A stretch of DNA of 64,000 nucleotides from assembly GCF_009765275.1 (NCBI RefSeq), contig NZ_VOPH01000001.1:930001-994000 (forward strand). Direction: 5' to 3'. This DNA is from Chachezhania sediminis (GTDB taxonomy: Bacteria; Pseudomonadota; Alphaproteobacteria; Rhodobacterales; Rhodobacteraceae). Each line of letters opens with the position of its first letter. Position 1 is the stretch's first letter. Positions 17,092 through 26,059 of this stretch are shown in pieces. Under the pieces are notes generated by a model. The model was not told where the DNA came from, did no database searches, and saw only the letters and a program-made list of their open reading frames with translations. The translations under genes were made by a program, and so were the position numbers.

Positions 17092-20008
17092 GGGCGCGCG
17101 CTCCTTCCGGGTCGAAGAACACCGGGTTCACCACTTCGCAAAGAGTTTCCAGACCCTTGGTGCGGTCGATCATGCGGATCTTTTCGCCATAGCGGCGCGG
17201 TCCGCGCTCCAGAAAGGCCAGCCCGATGGAATGACCCAGCGTCGGCGAATAGCAGACCGAGGTGACATAGCCCTGGTCGTTTTCCGGCTCGATCTTCGCG
17301 CCTTCGCGGAAAAGGTGCGCGCCCGAGACCAGTTGCTGCACCTCGCCCACGGGCTTCAGGCCCACCAGTTGCGCCCGTCCTGGGTCCACCAGCCCCTCGC
17401 GGGCCGCCATCACCTTGCCGATACAGTCCTTCTTGGCGGAAATCATCCGCCCCATGCCCAGGTCGAAAGCCGTGGTCCGGCCATGGAGTTCCGCGTGGGT
17501 CAGAAAGCCCTTTTCGATCCGAAGGACGTTCAGTGCCTCCATCCCATAAAGGCCGCCCCCCATTGCTTCGGCCCTGGCCACCAGCGCATCGAACAGGCTG
17601 GCGCCATAACGCGCAGGGACCGCGATTTCCCAGCCTTGCTCGCCCGAGAACGAGATGCGGAAAAGCCGCCCCGTGACCCCGCCGACCGTGACCGGCCCAC
17701 AGGACATGAAGGGCCAGTCCTCGGCCGTCAGGGTCGTTTCCAGCAGGTCTTCCAGCAGCGGGCGCGATTTCGGGCCGGCAACAGCGAACTGCGCCCATTG
17801 TTCGGTGACCGAGATGACCGAGACGTCCAGATCCGGCCGCAGCACCTGCGTGACGAAATCCAGATGTGCCATCACCTGCCCCGCCGCGGCGGTGGTCGTG
17901 GTCATGACATAGTGGTTTTCGCCCAGTCGCGCGGTGGTGCCGTCGTCCATGACGAAGCCGTCTTCGCGCAGCATCAGGCCATAGCGGACCTTGCCGACCT
18001 TCAGCGTGCTGAAGAGGCCGGTATAGACGATGTCCAGCAGTTCGGCCGCGTCCGGTCCCTGGATGTCGATCTTGCCCAGCGTGGTCACGTCCGAAATGCC
18101 CACGGCATTGCGGACATATCCGACCTCGCGGTCGCAGGACTGGCGCCATGTGGTTTCACCAGCCTGCGGGAAATAGGACGGGCGATACCACAGCCCGGCC
18201 TCGATCATCGGCGCATTGCGGGCGACAGTGGCAGCGTGGGACGTGGTATAGCGCTGGGGCGCAAAGCCCGAGCCCTTGGATCCCGCCCCCAGCGCCCCGA
18301 TGGAAATGGGCGAAAACGGCGGGCGGAAGGTGGTTGTGCCGGTTTCGGGAATGCCCCGCCCGGTGGCGTCGGCCAGGATCGCCAGCGCGGCGACGCTGGA
18401 CATCTTGCCCTGGTCGGTGGCCATGCCTTGCGTCGTGTAGCGCTTCATGTGTTCGACCGACTGATAATTCTCGGTCGCGGCCTGCTTCACGTCCTTGACG
18501 GTCACATCGTTCTGGAAGTCCAGCCAGGCACGGCCCTTGCCGGGCACGGCCCACAGGGGGAAGATCCCCCCGGCCTCGGTCCCCGCCTCGGGCAATGTCA
18601 CATCGGGCGCGGTAAGGCCCAGATCCTCCACCGCCTGTTTCGCGGCCGCGACACCTTCCGCCAGGCAGGCGGCGGTCGAAAAGGCACCGTTGCAGGCGCC
18701 GGCGGTGACCATGCCGGGGATGGCGCCCGGCTTCGGCACGAAGGCCAGGATGTCGTCGCGCCAGACCGGGCGGCCGCCCATGTGGCAGGTCAGGTGCACG
18801 GTCGGGTTCCAGCCGCCGGACACCGCCAGGCAGTCGGTCATGATCGTGGTCTCGCCCGACGCTGTCCGGTACGTGATCCCGTCCAGCCCCTTGCGCCCGT
18901 GGCTGCCGCAGACCTGTGCGCCCCGGATCACGGCGAAATCGTCGGATTTCGGGGCATCGTGGCGCGCGTCAAGAACGGCGTTCACCTTCACGCCCGCCAT
19001 CACAAGGTCCCGCGCGGTGCGGTGGGCGTCGTCGTTGTTGGCAAAGACGGTGACGTTCCGCCCCGGACTGACGCCCCAGCGGTTCAGATAGGCGCGCACG
19101 GCGCCCGCGGTCATGATGCCGGGGCGGTCGTTGTCGCGGAAGGCCACCGGGCGTTCCAGCGACCCGGCCGCCAGCACGGCACGCTTGGCCGCGATCCGCC
19201 AGAAACATTCGCGGGGGCCATGGCCCGTCGCGTGGCCCCTCAGACGCTCCAGCGCGCCATAGGTGCCCTGGTCATAGGCGCCGGTGACGGTCGTACGCAG
19301 CATCAGGCGGACATTGGGCATGGCACCCAGTTCGGCCCAGAGCTTCGCGGCCCATTCATGGGCCGCCATGCCGTCGATCTCCTCGACTTCCGCCGTCAGC
19401 TGGCCACCCGGTTCGGTCCCCTCGTCCGCCAGGATCACGTCGGCGCCGGCCTCGGCCGCCAGTTTCGCGGCCATCAGGCCCGCGGGCCCCGCGCCGATCA
19501 CCAGCACGTCGCAGAAGCGGAAGCCCTTTTCGCACTCCTCCGGGTCGGTCACGCCTGACAGCGCGCCCAGACCCGCGGCCCGGCGGATCGCCGGTTCATA
19601 GACCTTTTCCCAGAAGGCCTTGGGCCACATGAAGGTCTTGTAGTAAAAGCCCGCCCCGAAGAAGGGCGCGGCCAGGTCGTTCACCGAGAGCACGTCGAAC
19701 CCCAGCGAAGGCCAGCGGTTCTGGCTGGTGACCTGCAAACCCGGGGTCAATTCGACCATCGTCGCCCGTTCGTTGGGCGAGGCATGGGCGCCACTGCCCA
19801 CCGTGACCAGAGCGTTCGGTTCGGCGCTGCCGGCGGTCAGGATACCGCGCGGGCGGTGGTATTTGAAGGATCGGCCCACCATGCGGACGTCGTGCGCCAG
19901 AAGGGCCGAGGCGACGGTATCGCCGGGGTGGCCTTCGTAATGCACGCCGTCGAAGGTAAAGCCGTACCAGGTCGACCGGTCGATGCGGCCCTTGCCCTCG
20001 ATCCTCAT
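17084..20008 (-). CDS. soxA: Sarcosine oxidase, alpha subunit
   Basis: Large subunit of 974 residues. It starts with a 2Fe-2S-ferredoxin-like fold without the usual Cys cluster (IDRSTWYGFTFDGVHYEGHPGDTVASALLAHDVRMVGRSFKYHRPRG; SoxA-type). An NAD-binding dehydrogenase domain follows (VLVIGAGPAGLMAAKLAAEAGADV, with PGGQL), and the C-terminal third is a GcvT-like folate-binding domain (GYVRNAVGISDVTTLGKIDIQGPDAAELLD). The ATG at 20008 overlaps the soxD stop (ATGA); the frame is open to 20110, but the internal start is clearly the family start. It acts in the cytoplasm together with the B, D and G chains. Confidence 0.95.
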   Translation of the reverse strand: MRIEGKGRIDRSTWYGFTFDGVHYEGHPGDTVASALLAHDVRMVGRSFKYHRPRGILTAGSAEPNALVTVGSGAHASPNERATMVELTPGLQVTSQNRWPSLGFDVLSVNDLAAPFFGAGFYYKTFMWPKAFWEKVYEPAIRRAAGLGALSGVTDPEECEKGFRFCDVLVIGAGPAGLMAAKLAAEAGADVILADEGTEPGGQLTAEVEEIDGMAAHEWAAKLWAELGAMPNVRLMLRTTVTGAYDQGTYGALERLRGHATGHGPRECFWRIAAKRAVLAAGSLERPVAFRDNDRPGIMTAGAVRAYLNRWGVSPGRNVTVFANNDDAHRTARDLVMAGVKVNAVLDARHDAPKSDDFAVIRGAQVCGSHGRKGLDGITYRTASGETTIMTDCLAVSGGWNPTVHLTCHMGGRPVWRDDILAFVPKPGAIPGMVTAGACNGAFSTAACLAEGVAAAKQAVEDLGLTAPDVTLPEAGTEAGGIFPLWAVPGKGRAWLDFQNDVTVKDVKQAATENYQSVEHMKRYTTQGMATDQGKMSSVAALAILADATGRGIPETGTTTFRPPFSPISIGALGAGSKGSGFAPQRYTTSHAATVARNAPMIEAGLWYRPSYFPQAGETTWRQSCDREVGYVRNAVGISDVTTLGKIDIQGPDAAELLDIVYTGLFSTLKVGKVRYGLMLREDGFVMDDGTTARLGENHYVMTTTTAAAGQVMAHLDFVTQVLRPDLDVSVISVTEQWAQFAVAGPKSRPLLEDLLETTLTAEDWPFMSCGPVTVGGVTGRLFRISFSGEQGWEIAVPARYGASLFDALVARAEAMGGGLYGMEALNVLRIEKGFLTHAELHGRTTAFDLGMGRMISAKKDCIGKVMAAREGLVDPGRAQLVGLKPVGEVQQLVSGAHLFREGAKIEPENDQGYVTSVCYSPTLGHSIGLAFLERGPRRYGEKIRMIDRTKGLETLCEVVNPVFFDPEGARARD

Positions 20009-20265
20009 GCCTTGTCCTCCGCGCCGGCCAGGACGGCACCGGTGATCTCGTGCGTGACGGTGTTGCGGCTGACCTTCAACCACGAGGCACAGCCGGCGTG
20101 GTGATACCACAGGTCGAGCGTGGGCCCCGCCGGGTTGTCGCGCAGGTGGACATAGTCTTCCCAGGCGTCGGCGCCGGCATCGGGGGCCGGACGGTCAAGG
20201 GCTGCACCACGGTAGGTGAATTCGCGGCTGTCGCGCGGTCCGCAGATCGGACAGGGGATCCTCAT
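20005..20265 (-). CDS. soxD: Sarcosine oxidase, delta subunit
   Basis: An 86-residue zinc-binding chain of heterotetrameric sarcosine oxidase. The zinc ligands are visible: CPICG near residue 5 and HHAGCASWL near residue 60. The typical HLRDNPAGPTLDLWYHHAGC motif is complete. The gene sits between soxB and soxA, overlapping soxA by four bases and following soxB by 36 bases, the standard soxBDAG order. Confidence 0.95.
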   Translation of the reverse strand: MRIPCPICGPRDSREFTYRGAALDRPAPDAGADAWEDYVHLRDNPAGPTLDLWYHHAGCASWLKVSRNTVTHEITGAVLAGAEDKA

Positions 20266-20301
20266 GGCTGCTCGCTTCGCATGCTGGTCATGTCATTTCG
20301 G

Positions 20302-21555
20302 TCAGTGCAGGTTGTGCTGCGACCCGGTGCCCTCTTCGTCCATCAGCCCGTGGCCGGTGGCGAAACGGTCCAGCCGCAGGCGTGCGGCGGCCGGGTGGGG
20401 CGTATCGGTCGCGATAAGGTGGGCGAAGGTGTGGCCCGATCCGGGCGTTGCCTTGAAGCCGCCGTAGCACCAGCCGCAATTCAGGTAGAGCCCGCCGACG
20501 GGGCTGAAGTCTATGATGGGCGATCCGTCGGGGGTCATGTCCATGATCCCGCCCCAGCTGCGCAGAAGCTTGGCCTTGCCGATCATGGGCATCAGGGCCA
20601 TCCCCGCCTCCATCACGTGTTCCATCATCGGCAGGTTGCCGCGGGCAGCGTAGGAGGCATAGAAATCCAGGTCGCCCCCGAAGACGAGCCCGCCCTTGTC
20701 GGACTGGCTGATGTAGAAGTGGCCCATGCCGAAGGTCACGACATTGTCGATCACGGGCTTCAGCCCTTCGGTGACGAAAGCCTGCAGGATGCTGGATTCG
20801 ATCGGCAGGCGCAGCCCCGCCATGGCCGCGGTCTGTCCGGACCGGCCGGCAGTGGCCAGGCCTATCTTCTTGGCCCTGATCGGACCGCGGGTGGTCTGCA
20901 CCCCGGTCACGCGGCCATGTTCGATGTCGATGCCGGTGACTTCGCAGTTCTGGATCAGGTCGACGCCGCGCATGTCGGCGCCCCGGGCAAAACCCCAGGC
21001 CACCGCGTCATGCCGGGCCGTACCGCCGCGCGGGTGATAAAGGCCGCCATAGATCGGGAAGCGCGCATTGTCGTGGTCCAGGTAGGGCAGCATCTTCCGG
21101 ACGCCGGCCTTGTCCAGCACGATGGCATCGTCGCCCTGGATGATCATGGAATTCGCCCGCCGCACGGCATAGTCGCGCTGCCCGTCGGAATGGAACAGGT
21201 TTATGACGCCCCGCTGCGAATGCATGACGTTGTAGTTCAGGTCCTCGGAAAGGCCTTCCCACAGTTTCAGCGCATGGGAGTAGAATTCCGAGTTGCCGGG
21301 CAGGTTGTAGTTCGCGCGCACGATGGTGGTGTTGCGCCCCACATTGCCGCCGCCGATATAGCCCTTTTCCAGCACGGCTATATTCGTCAAGCCATGGGTC
21401 CGGGCCAGGTAATAGGCCGTCGCCAGACCGTGTCCGCCGCCACCGACGATGATGATGTCGTATTCTGATTTCGGCTCGGGCGACCGCCAGTGCGGGGTCC
21501 AGCCCCTGTTGCCGGTCAGTCCTTCCTTCAGGATCCGCAGGGCGGAAAAGCGCAT
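20302..21555 (-). CDS. soxB: Sarcosine oxidase, beta subunit
   Basis: Flavin subunit of 417 residues. It starts MRFSALRILKEGLTGNRGWTPHWR and has the Rossmann fingerprint YDIIIVGGGGHGLATAYYLA near residue 35. The family's catalytic surroundings are seen (GGTARHDAVAWGFARGADMRGVDLIQNCEVTGI) and the C-terminal FAD segment DGSPIIDFSPVGGLYLNCGWCYGGFKATPGSG. The ATG at 21555 is chosen over the frame-open start at 21609 because a CCGGAG ribosome site lies seven bases upstream and the MRFSALRI start is typical. It is the first gene of soxBDAG. The glyA gene usually next to this operon is not present here. Confidence 0.95.
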   Translation of the reverse strand: MRFSALRILKEGLTGNRGWTPHWRSPEPKSEYDIIIVGGGGHGLATAYYLARTHGLTNIAVLEKGYIGGGNVGRNTTIVRANYNLPGNSEFYSHALKLWEGLSEDLNYNVMHSQRGVINLFHSDGQRDYAVRRANSMIIQGDDAIVLDKAGVRKMLPYLDHDNARFPIYGGLYHPRGGTARHDAVAWGFARGADMRGVDLIQNCEVTGIDIEHGRVTGVQTTRGPIRAKKIGLATAGRSGQTAAMAGLRLPIESSILQAFVTEGLKPVIDNVVTFGMGHFYISQSDKGGLVFGGDLDFYASYAARGNLPMMEHVMEAGMALMPMIGKAKLLRSWGGIMDMTPDGSPIIDFSPVGGLYLNCGWCYGGFKATPGSGHTFAHLIATDTPHPAAARLRLDRFATGHGLMDEEGTGSQHNLH

Positions 21556-21858
21556 ATCGGTCTCCGGAGATTGCGGACGGATGGTTGCCCGCAATACCGG
21601 TAGTAGCAAGAGCGGTCAGGTGCCGCAGTCGATTTCCGCCAGAAAATGGTCGGCCCGCGACCTTCCGCCAATCCATCGCAGGACGGGACCGGACGTCTAC
21701 GCCGCGCAAGGCGTTTCAAAACACCTTCCCGCCGCCGGCCATGCGCCAGCGGTGCCCCGGTCGCCCGTCCGTCACGCGATTTTTGGCACCCTCCGGGCGC
21801 GGAACGCCCGGGGAAGTCACCTTGAAGCGGCTTGGGTCAGGCCAGGCCGGGACCGCGG
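21556..21858. other. soxB upstream / gdhA downstream region
   Basis: 303 bases without a gene. A stem of seven perfect pairs, extendable to nine with one G-U pair, lies at 21791-21813 (CCGGGCG/CGCCCGG core). It has no T-run on either strand, so its role as a gdhA terminator is uncertain. The soxB promoter should also lie here. Confidence 0.4.
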
Positions 21859-23289
21859 TCAGAGCCCCTTGGCGCGATAGCTCGCCGCCACGCGGTCGAT
21901 GGCCACCAGATAGGCCGCCGTGCGCAGGTCGGGGACATCGTCGCGGCTTAGCCAGACCTCGCGCATGGCCTGGTAGGCAATGCGCATCGTGTCATCGAGG
22001 CCGGAGCGGACCAGCTGCAGTTCCCCTGCCCCGCGCAGGTACTTTTCCTTGAACTTGGGCGTCAGCGACCAGGCGCCGCCCAGGGTCTCGTCCAGCCGCT
22101 CCAGTTCCTCGACCAGCAGGCGGTGGCGCGATTCCTCGTCCCGCCGCTGCATCCGGCCAAAGCGGATATGGCTAAGGTTCTTGACCCATTCGAAATAGGA
22201 CACCGTCACGCCCCCGGCATTGGCGTACATGTCGGGGATGATCACCACGCCCTTGTCGCGCAGGATCTCGTCAGCGCCGGCCGTGATCGGGCCATTCGCC
22301 GCCTCGACGATCAGCGGCGCCTGGATCCGGTGCGCGTTTTCGAGAGAGATCACGCCCTCCATCGCGGCCGGAATCAGGATATCGCACTCCTCTTCCAGCA
22401 CCGCCGCGCCTTCGGCCGCATGGACCGCATCGGGGAAACCCGCGACGCCGCCATGGCGCACGATCCACTGGCGCACCGCCTCGACATCCAGACCCGCCGG
22501 GTTGAACAGGGCCCCGTCGCGTTCGATGATGCCGGTGATGACGGCGCCGTCTTCCTCCGACAGGAACTTGGCCGCGTGATAGCCCACGTTGCCCAGGCCC
22601 TGCACGATGATGCGCTTGCCGTCCAGCGTGCCGGACAGGCCCGCCTTCGACTTGTCCTCGTCATGGCGGAAGAACTCTTGCAGCGCGTATTGCACGCCGC
22701 GGCCCGTTGCCTCGACCCGGCCGGCGATGCCGCCGGCATTCAGCGGCTTGCCCGTCACGCAGGCCCGCGCGTTGATATCAGTGGTGTGCATCCGCGCGTA
22801 CTGGTCGGCGATCCAGGCCATCTCGCGCTCTCCGGTTCCCATGTCGGGGGCCGGCACGTTCTGGGACGGGTTGATCAGGTCGCGCTTGATCAGTTCGTAA
22901 GCGAAACGGCGGGTGATCCGTTCCAGTTCGTGTTCGTCGTACTGGCGCGGGTCGATGCAAAGCCCACCCTTCGATCCGCCGAACGGCGCCTCGACCAGGG
23001 CGCACTTGTAGGTCATCAGCGCCGCCAGCGCCTCGACCTCGTCCTGGTGGACGCCCAGCGCATAGCGGATGCCGCCCTTCACCGGCTCCATGTGTTCGGA
23101 ATGGACCGCACGATAGCCGGTGAAGGTGTGGATCTGCCCCCGCAGCCGCACGCCGAAGCGCACGGTATAGGTGGCGTTGCAGACCCGGATCTTTTCCTCC
23201 AGCCCCGGCGGCAGGTCCATCAGGGCCGCGGCCCGGTTGAACATCAGGTCCACGCTTTCGCGGAAGCTGGGCTCGGGTCTGGGGGGCAT
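21859..23289 (-). CDS. gdhA: Glu/Leu/Phe/Val dehydrogenase (glutamate dehydrogenase)
   Basis: NAD(P)-dependent enzyme interconverting glutamate and 2-oxoglutarate plus ammonium. The 476-residue protein has the substrate-binding segment GGIRYALGVHQDEVEALAALMTYK with catalytic Lys in KCALVEAPFGGSKGG, the PAPDMGTGEREMAWI segment with the catalytic Asp, and a Rossmann motif IIVQGLGNVGYHAA. Its length fits the mid-size GDH of alphaproteobacteria. The start is the ATG at 23289, preceded by AGGAGGA six to seven bases upstream; the TTG at 23295 is less likely. Cofactor preference cannot be read safely by eye. Confidence 0.92.
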   Translation of the reverse strand: MPPRPEPSFRESVDLMFNRAAALMDLPPGLEEKIRVCNATYTVRFGVRLRGQIHTFTGYRAVHSEHMEPVKGGIRYALGVHQDEVEALAALMTYKCALVEAPFGGSKGGLCIDPRQYDEHELERITRRFAYELIKRDLINPSQNVPAPDMGTGEREMAWIADQYARMHTTDINARACVTGKPLNAGGIAGRVEATGRGVQYALQEFFRHDEDKSKAGLSGTLDGKRIIVQGLGNVGYHAAKFLSEEDGAVITGIIERDGALFNPAGLDVEAVRQWIVRHGGVAGFPDAVHAAEGAAVLEEECDILIPAAMEGVISLENAHRIQAPLIVEAANGPITAGADEILRDKGVVIIPDMYANAGGVTVSYFEWVKNLSHIRFGRMQRRDEESRHRLLVEELERLDETLGGAWSLTPKFKEKYLRGAGELQLVRSGLDDTMRIAYQAMREVWLSRDDVPDLRTAAYLVAIDRVAASYRAKGL

Positions 23290-23552
23290 GATCAATCCTC
23301 CTCCTCGGGGCGATGCGGTGCAGTCATGACAGCACGAAATGACAACCAGGTTAACGGCGCCCGCCCCGGACAGACACGCCAGAAGGCCTCCCTCCGCCTG
23401 GCGTCACAGGGGCGGACGCGCCCGTCCCTGCAGGACGTTTGCCGGGGAAACGGGCAACCGCTTGATGCAAACTTAACCCGGTGGCGCGACATGTCCACCC
23501 GGACCCGATGGACCCGCGGCAAGGTGGAGGTCCCGGAGGTCGGGAAGAGCGC

Positions 23553-24035
23553 TCAGCCCTTGCGTTCGACCAGCATCGCCGCCAGCATATCGGCCATGGC
23601 CTTGGACTGGCCCGCGGGCAGCACACCGCCGACGCCGACACGCCGGCCCATCCGCCACCAGAGACCCGGCTTCCACACCCGGCCCACCGGTTCCGAAAGC
23701 GTGATGACAAATCCGTTCGACGGCTTGAAGGCCAGAAGCCCGCGTTCCACCCGGACGATATCCGCGACCCGGGCCAGCACGGCACCGCTGCTGTCGCGCA
23801 ATTCGGTTTCGGTCAGCACCAGGACAAGGCCGGTCGCACGCTGCATGGCGACGGCGAACCACAGGATCACGGCCGCGCCGATCAGCATAGCGGCCTGCCG
23901 CGGCAGGTGCCAGGGCATCTCGATCGCCAGGTAGGCCACCAGCGCCGCCAGCGTCGCCACGATGCCGACGCCCATCCAGCGTCGAAACGGCGCTGCCTCG
24001 ATCCGCGCGATCACGCCCTCGTCGGCCATGTCCAT
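23553..24035 (-). CDS. Two-segment membrane protein of unknown function
   Basis: A 160-residue protein with a short cytoplasmic N-terminus, two hydrophobic helices (about residues 21-38 and 48-64) and a C-terminal soluble domain of about 95 residues (LVLVLTETELRDSSGAVLARVADIVRVERG...), which resembles a PH-like/bPH_2 beta domain by pattern. That resemblance is inference. The ATG at 24035 has GGGAGA six bases upstream; the longer open frame to 24485 overlaps repeat DNA and is rejected. It is transcribed away from the pirin gene. Confidence 0.7.
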   Translation of the reverse strand: MDMADEGVIARIEAAPFRRWMGVGIVATLAALVAYLAIEMPWHLPRQAAMLIGAAVILWFAVAMQRATGLVLVLTETELRDSSGAVLARVADIVRVERGLLAFKPSNGFVITLSEPVGRVWKPGLWWRMGRRVGVGGVLPAGQSKAMADMLAAMLVERKG

Positions 24036-24073
24036 CCCGTTCTCCCGTGCGGTGTCCTGTTCTTCCCTAAGGT

Positions 24074-24160
24074 GCCGGGGGTGTGGGGGCAATGCCCCCG
24101 CGGAAGGCGGGGGTGCGGGGACGGTAGCCCGCGCCTCGATCGGATCGCGCGGCGATCCGA
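24074..24160 (+). repeat. 87-bp GC-rich repeat, left copy flanking pirin
   Basis: Aligns without gaps to the reverse complement of 25198-25284, with 72 of 87 positions identical by hand count. It contains several short palindromes, including GGGGGCAATGCCCCC and TCGGATCGC/GCGATCCGA at 24140-24148 and 24152-24160. It lies between the small membrane protein gene and pirin. Confidence 0.85.
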
Positions 24161-24282
24161 AATCCCACTGTTCACAGGTGCACAGCACCCCGCCGCCGAT
24201 GCCCACTATGGAAAACGCCCCGTGTCCCCTACCTTCCGTCCCAACAAGGGCCCAATCCGGGCCGACCGATACGGAGGCACCC

Positions 24283-25194
24283 ATGTCCCTCAGACCGACA
24301 CTTGAAACCCGCAAGGCCGTTCCCACGATGGAAGGCGCCGGCGTCCGGCTGCACCGGGCCTTCGGTTTCCAGGACCCGTCCGAACTGGACCCGTTCCTGC
24401 TTTTCGACGATTTCCGCAACGAACGCCCCGAGGACTTCATCCGGGGTTTCCCCTGGCACCCGCACCGCGGGATCGAGACCATCACCTATGTCCTGTCCGG
24501 CTCGGTCGAACATTCCGACAGTCTCGGCAACAGCGGCCGCCTGGGCGCGGGCGACGTGCAGTGGATGACCGCCGGGTCGGGCATCCTTCATCAGGAGATG
24601 CCCGAGGGCAACGCCAAGGGTCAGATGCACGGCTTCCAGCTGTGGGGCAACCTGCCCTCCAGCCAGAAGATGACCGCGCCGCGCTATCAGGACGTGACAT
24701 CGGCCGACATCCCGGAAGTGATCGACGATGACGGCACCCGGGTGAAGATCGTCGTGGGCACCTTCTGGGGCAAGACAGGCCCGGTCGACGGTATCGCCGC
24801 CGATCCGCAGTACTTGGACATCTTCGTCCCCGCCGGCGTGAAGAAGACCTTTCCGGTCGACACCTACCGCCGGGCCTTCGCCTATGTCTTCGAGGGTGCG
24901 GCAGCCTTCGCCGATGCCTCCGCCCCCCAGGGTGTGCTGCTGGAGAAGGAAGTGGCGGGACAGGAGGTCAACATCCGCGACTTGTCGGGCGACCGGACCC
25001 TGGTCCGCTTCGGCACGGGCGACGAGGTCACAGTCCAGGCCGGCCCCGAAGGCGTGCGGTTCCTGCTGGTCTCGGGCGCGCCCATTGACGAGCCGGTGGC
25101 CTGGCACGGGCCCATCGTGATGAACACGCAGGCCGAGCTTCAGCAGGCCTTCAAGGAACTGCGGAGCGGCACATTCATCCGGCCGGCGCACTAG
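24283..25194 (+). CDS. Pirin family protein
   Basis: A 303-residue bicupin. The N-terminal cupin has the iron-binding His/Glu set of pirins: HPHRGIETITYVLSGSVEH and ILHQEMPE. HGFQLWGNLPSSQKM and PRYQDVTSADIPEV are typical pirin motifs. The second cupin is degenerate, as usual (AFAYVFEGAAAF...). Related proteins act as quercetin 2,3-dioxygenases or as redox-sensitive partners of metabolic enzymes; the role here is open. The ATG is preceded by GGAGG. The gene is bracketed by the inverted 87-bp repeats, whose downstream copy begins four bases after the stop and can serve as a hairpin terminator. Confidence 0.92.
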   Translation: MSLRPTLETRKAVPTMEGAGVRLHRAFGFQDPSELDPFLLFDDFRNERPEDFIRGFPWHPHRGIETITYVLSGSVEHSDSLGNSGRLGAGDVQWMTAGSGILHQEMPEGNAKGQMHGFQLWGNLPSSQKMTAPRYQDVTSADIPEVIDDDGTRVKIVVGTFWGKTGPVDGIAADPQYLDIFVPAGVKKTFPVDTYRRAFAYVFEGAAAFADASAPQGVLLEKEVAGQEVNIRDLSGDRTLVRFGTGDEVTVQAGPEGVRFLLVSGAPIDEPVAWHGPIVMNTQAELQQAFKELRSGTFIRPAH

Positions 25195-25197
25195 GGG

Positions 25198-25284
25198 TCG
25201 GATCGCCCTGCGATCCGACCGAAGCGGGGGCTGCCGCCCCCGCACCCCCGCTTTCGTCGGGGCTTTTGCCCCCACTCCCCCTGC
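25198..25284 (-). repeat. 87-bp GC-rich repeat, right copy flanking pirin (inverted)
   Basis: Inverted partner of 24074-24160, about 83% identical by hand count. The first part folds as a ten-base perfect stem, GGTCGGATCG/CGATCCGACC at 25196-25205 and 25211-25220. Further G5/C5 hairpins follow. It begins directly after the pirin stop. Confidence 0.85.
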
Positions 25285-25336
25285 ATCGGGTGGTCTGCAT
25301 GGCTATCTTGCATCAATCCGGTGAGGGACTCGTCTC

Positions 25337-25756
25337 GTGAAGCCGGCGAGGTCGCTGGATGGCATGAGCAGACCGATAGCCACGATCTGCAAGACTGCGG
25401 ACTGGCCAACCCGTAACGAAGCACTCAGGCGCCGTGGCGGGCTGGCGATCCGGTTCAAGCGCGAGATGAACTGGGATGCAGTGCCGAACGGCAACCGCAA
25501 CCGACAGCAGACCCAAAGCGACGCCACCATCCAAGCCTGCCTGTCGATGACGATGCTTTTCGGCATGGCGCTCAGACAAACAGCCGGTTTCGTCGAGAGG
25601 CCGTTGCCCCATGCCGGCATGGACTGCACTGTGCCAGACTTCAGCACGCTATCCCTGCGTCGGAAGACCTTGACGGTGAACATCCCGGACCACGGTTGCA
25701 AGGTCCCGCTCCACTTGTTGATCGACGGTACGGGGATAAGGGCAGAGCGCGAATGA
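25337..25756 (+). pseudogene. Truncated IS5-family transposase
   Basis: Encodes only the N-terminal part of an IS5-type transposase: TADWPTRNEALRRRGGLAIRF, then SDATIQACLSMTMLFGMALRQTAGFVERPL, CTVPDFSTLSLRRKTL and PLHLLIDGTGI. These are the conserved N-terminal helices and the first catalytic Asp (LLIDGTGI). It stops at RAERE, where intact relatives continue with the remaining D and E segments and about 180 more residues. The probable original start is the ATG at 25364. No terminal inverted repeats or target duplication could be identified. It is an inactive remnant beside the pirin repeat. Confidence 0.8.
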
Positions 25757-26059
25757 AAACCTGACCCGCACGGGGTGTCTGGCACCTTGCCGACAGGTCG
25801 AAGAACCCTGCCAGCCGCGTTCGGCCCGCATGGCCCCCCGGCGTGGCATAACCGCAGGCCGGTTCCACCTCTGTCAAAATGGCGTGGACTTCCTTATGGC
25901 AGAACTGGTGCACCGGCGCCGTCGGTCCGCCCTTGCCGCCCCACAGCCCGGGACCCCTTGTGCTGAAGGCTCTGCGGTATGTCCGGCAGGATCGGGCCCG
26001 GGCAGAGCGGGCAGACGGGATCCTCTTGCATGAGACGACGACAGGACGGCGAGACGGCA
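25757..26059. other. Region between the IS remnant and the flavoprotein gene
   Basis: 303 bases with no supported gene. Open frames exist on both strands, but none has a ribosome site or a recognisable motif. It is probably part of the scar around the IS remnant. Confidence 0.4.

Noticed and set aside
16655-19558. Very long open frame (967 codons) on the plus strand
   Set aside because: Entirely antisense to soxA/soxG, with a His/Gly/Arg-rich composition typical of the opposite frame of GC-rich genes.
23296-23552. Hairpin search between gdhA and the small membrane protein gene
   Set aside because: No stem with a T-run on either strand could be confirmed.
22123-23934. 603-codon open frame on the plus strand
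   Set aside because: Antisense to gdhA and the small membrane protein.
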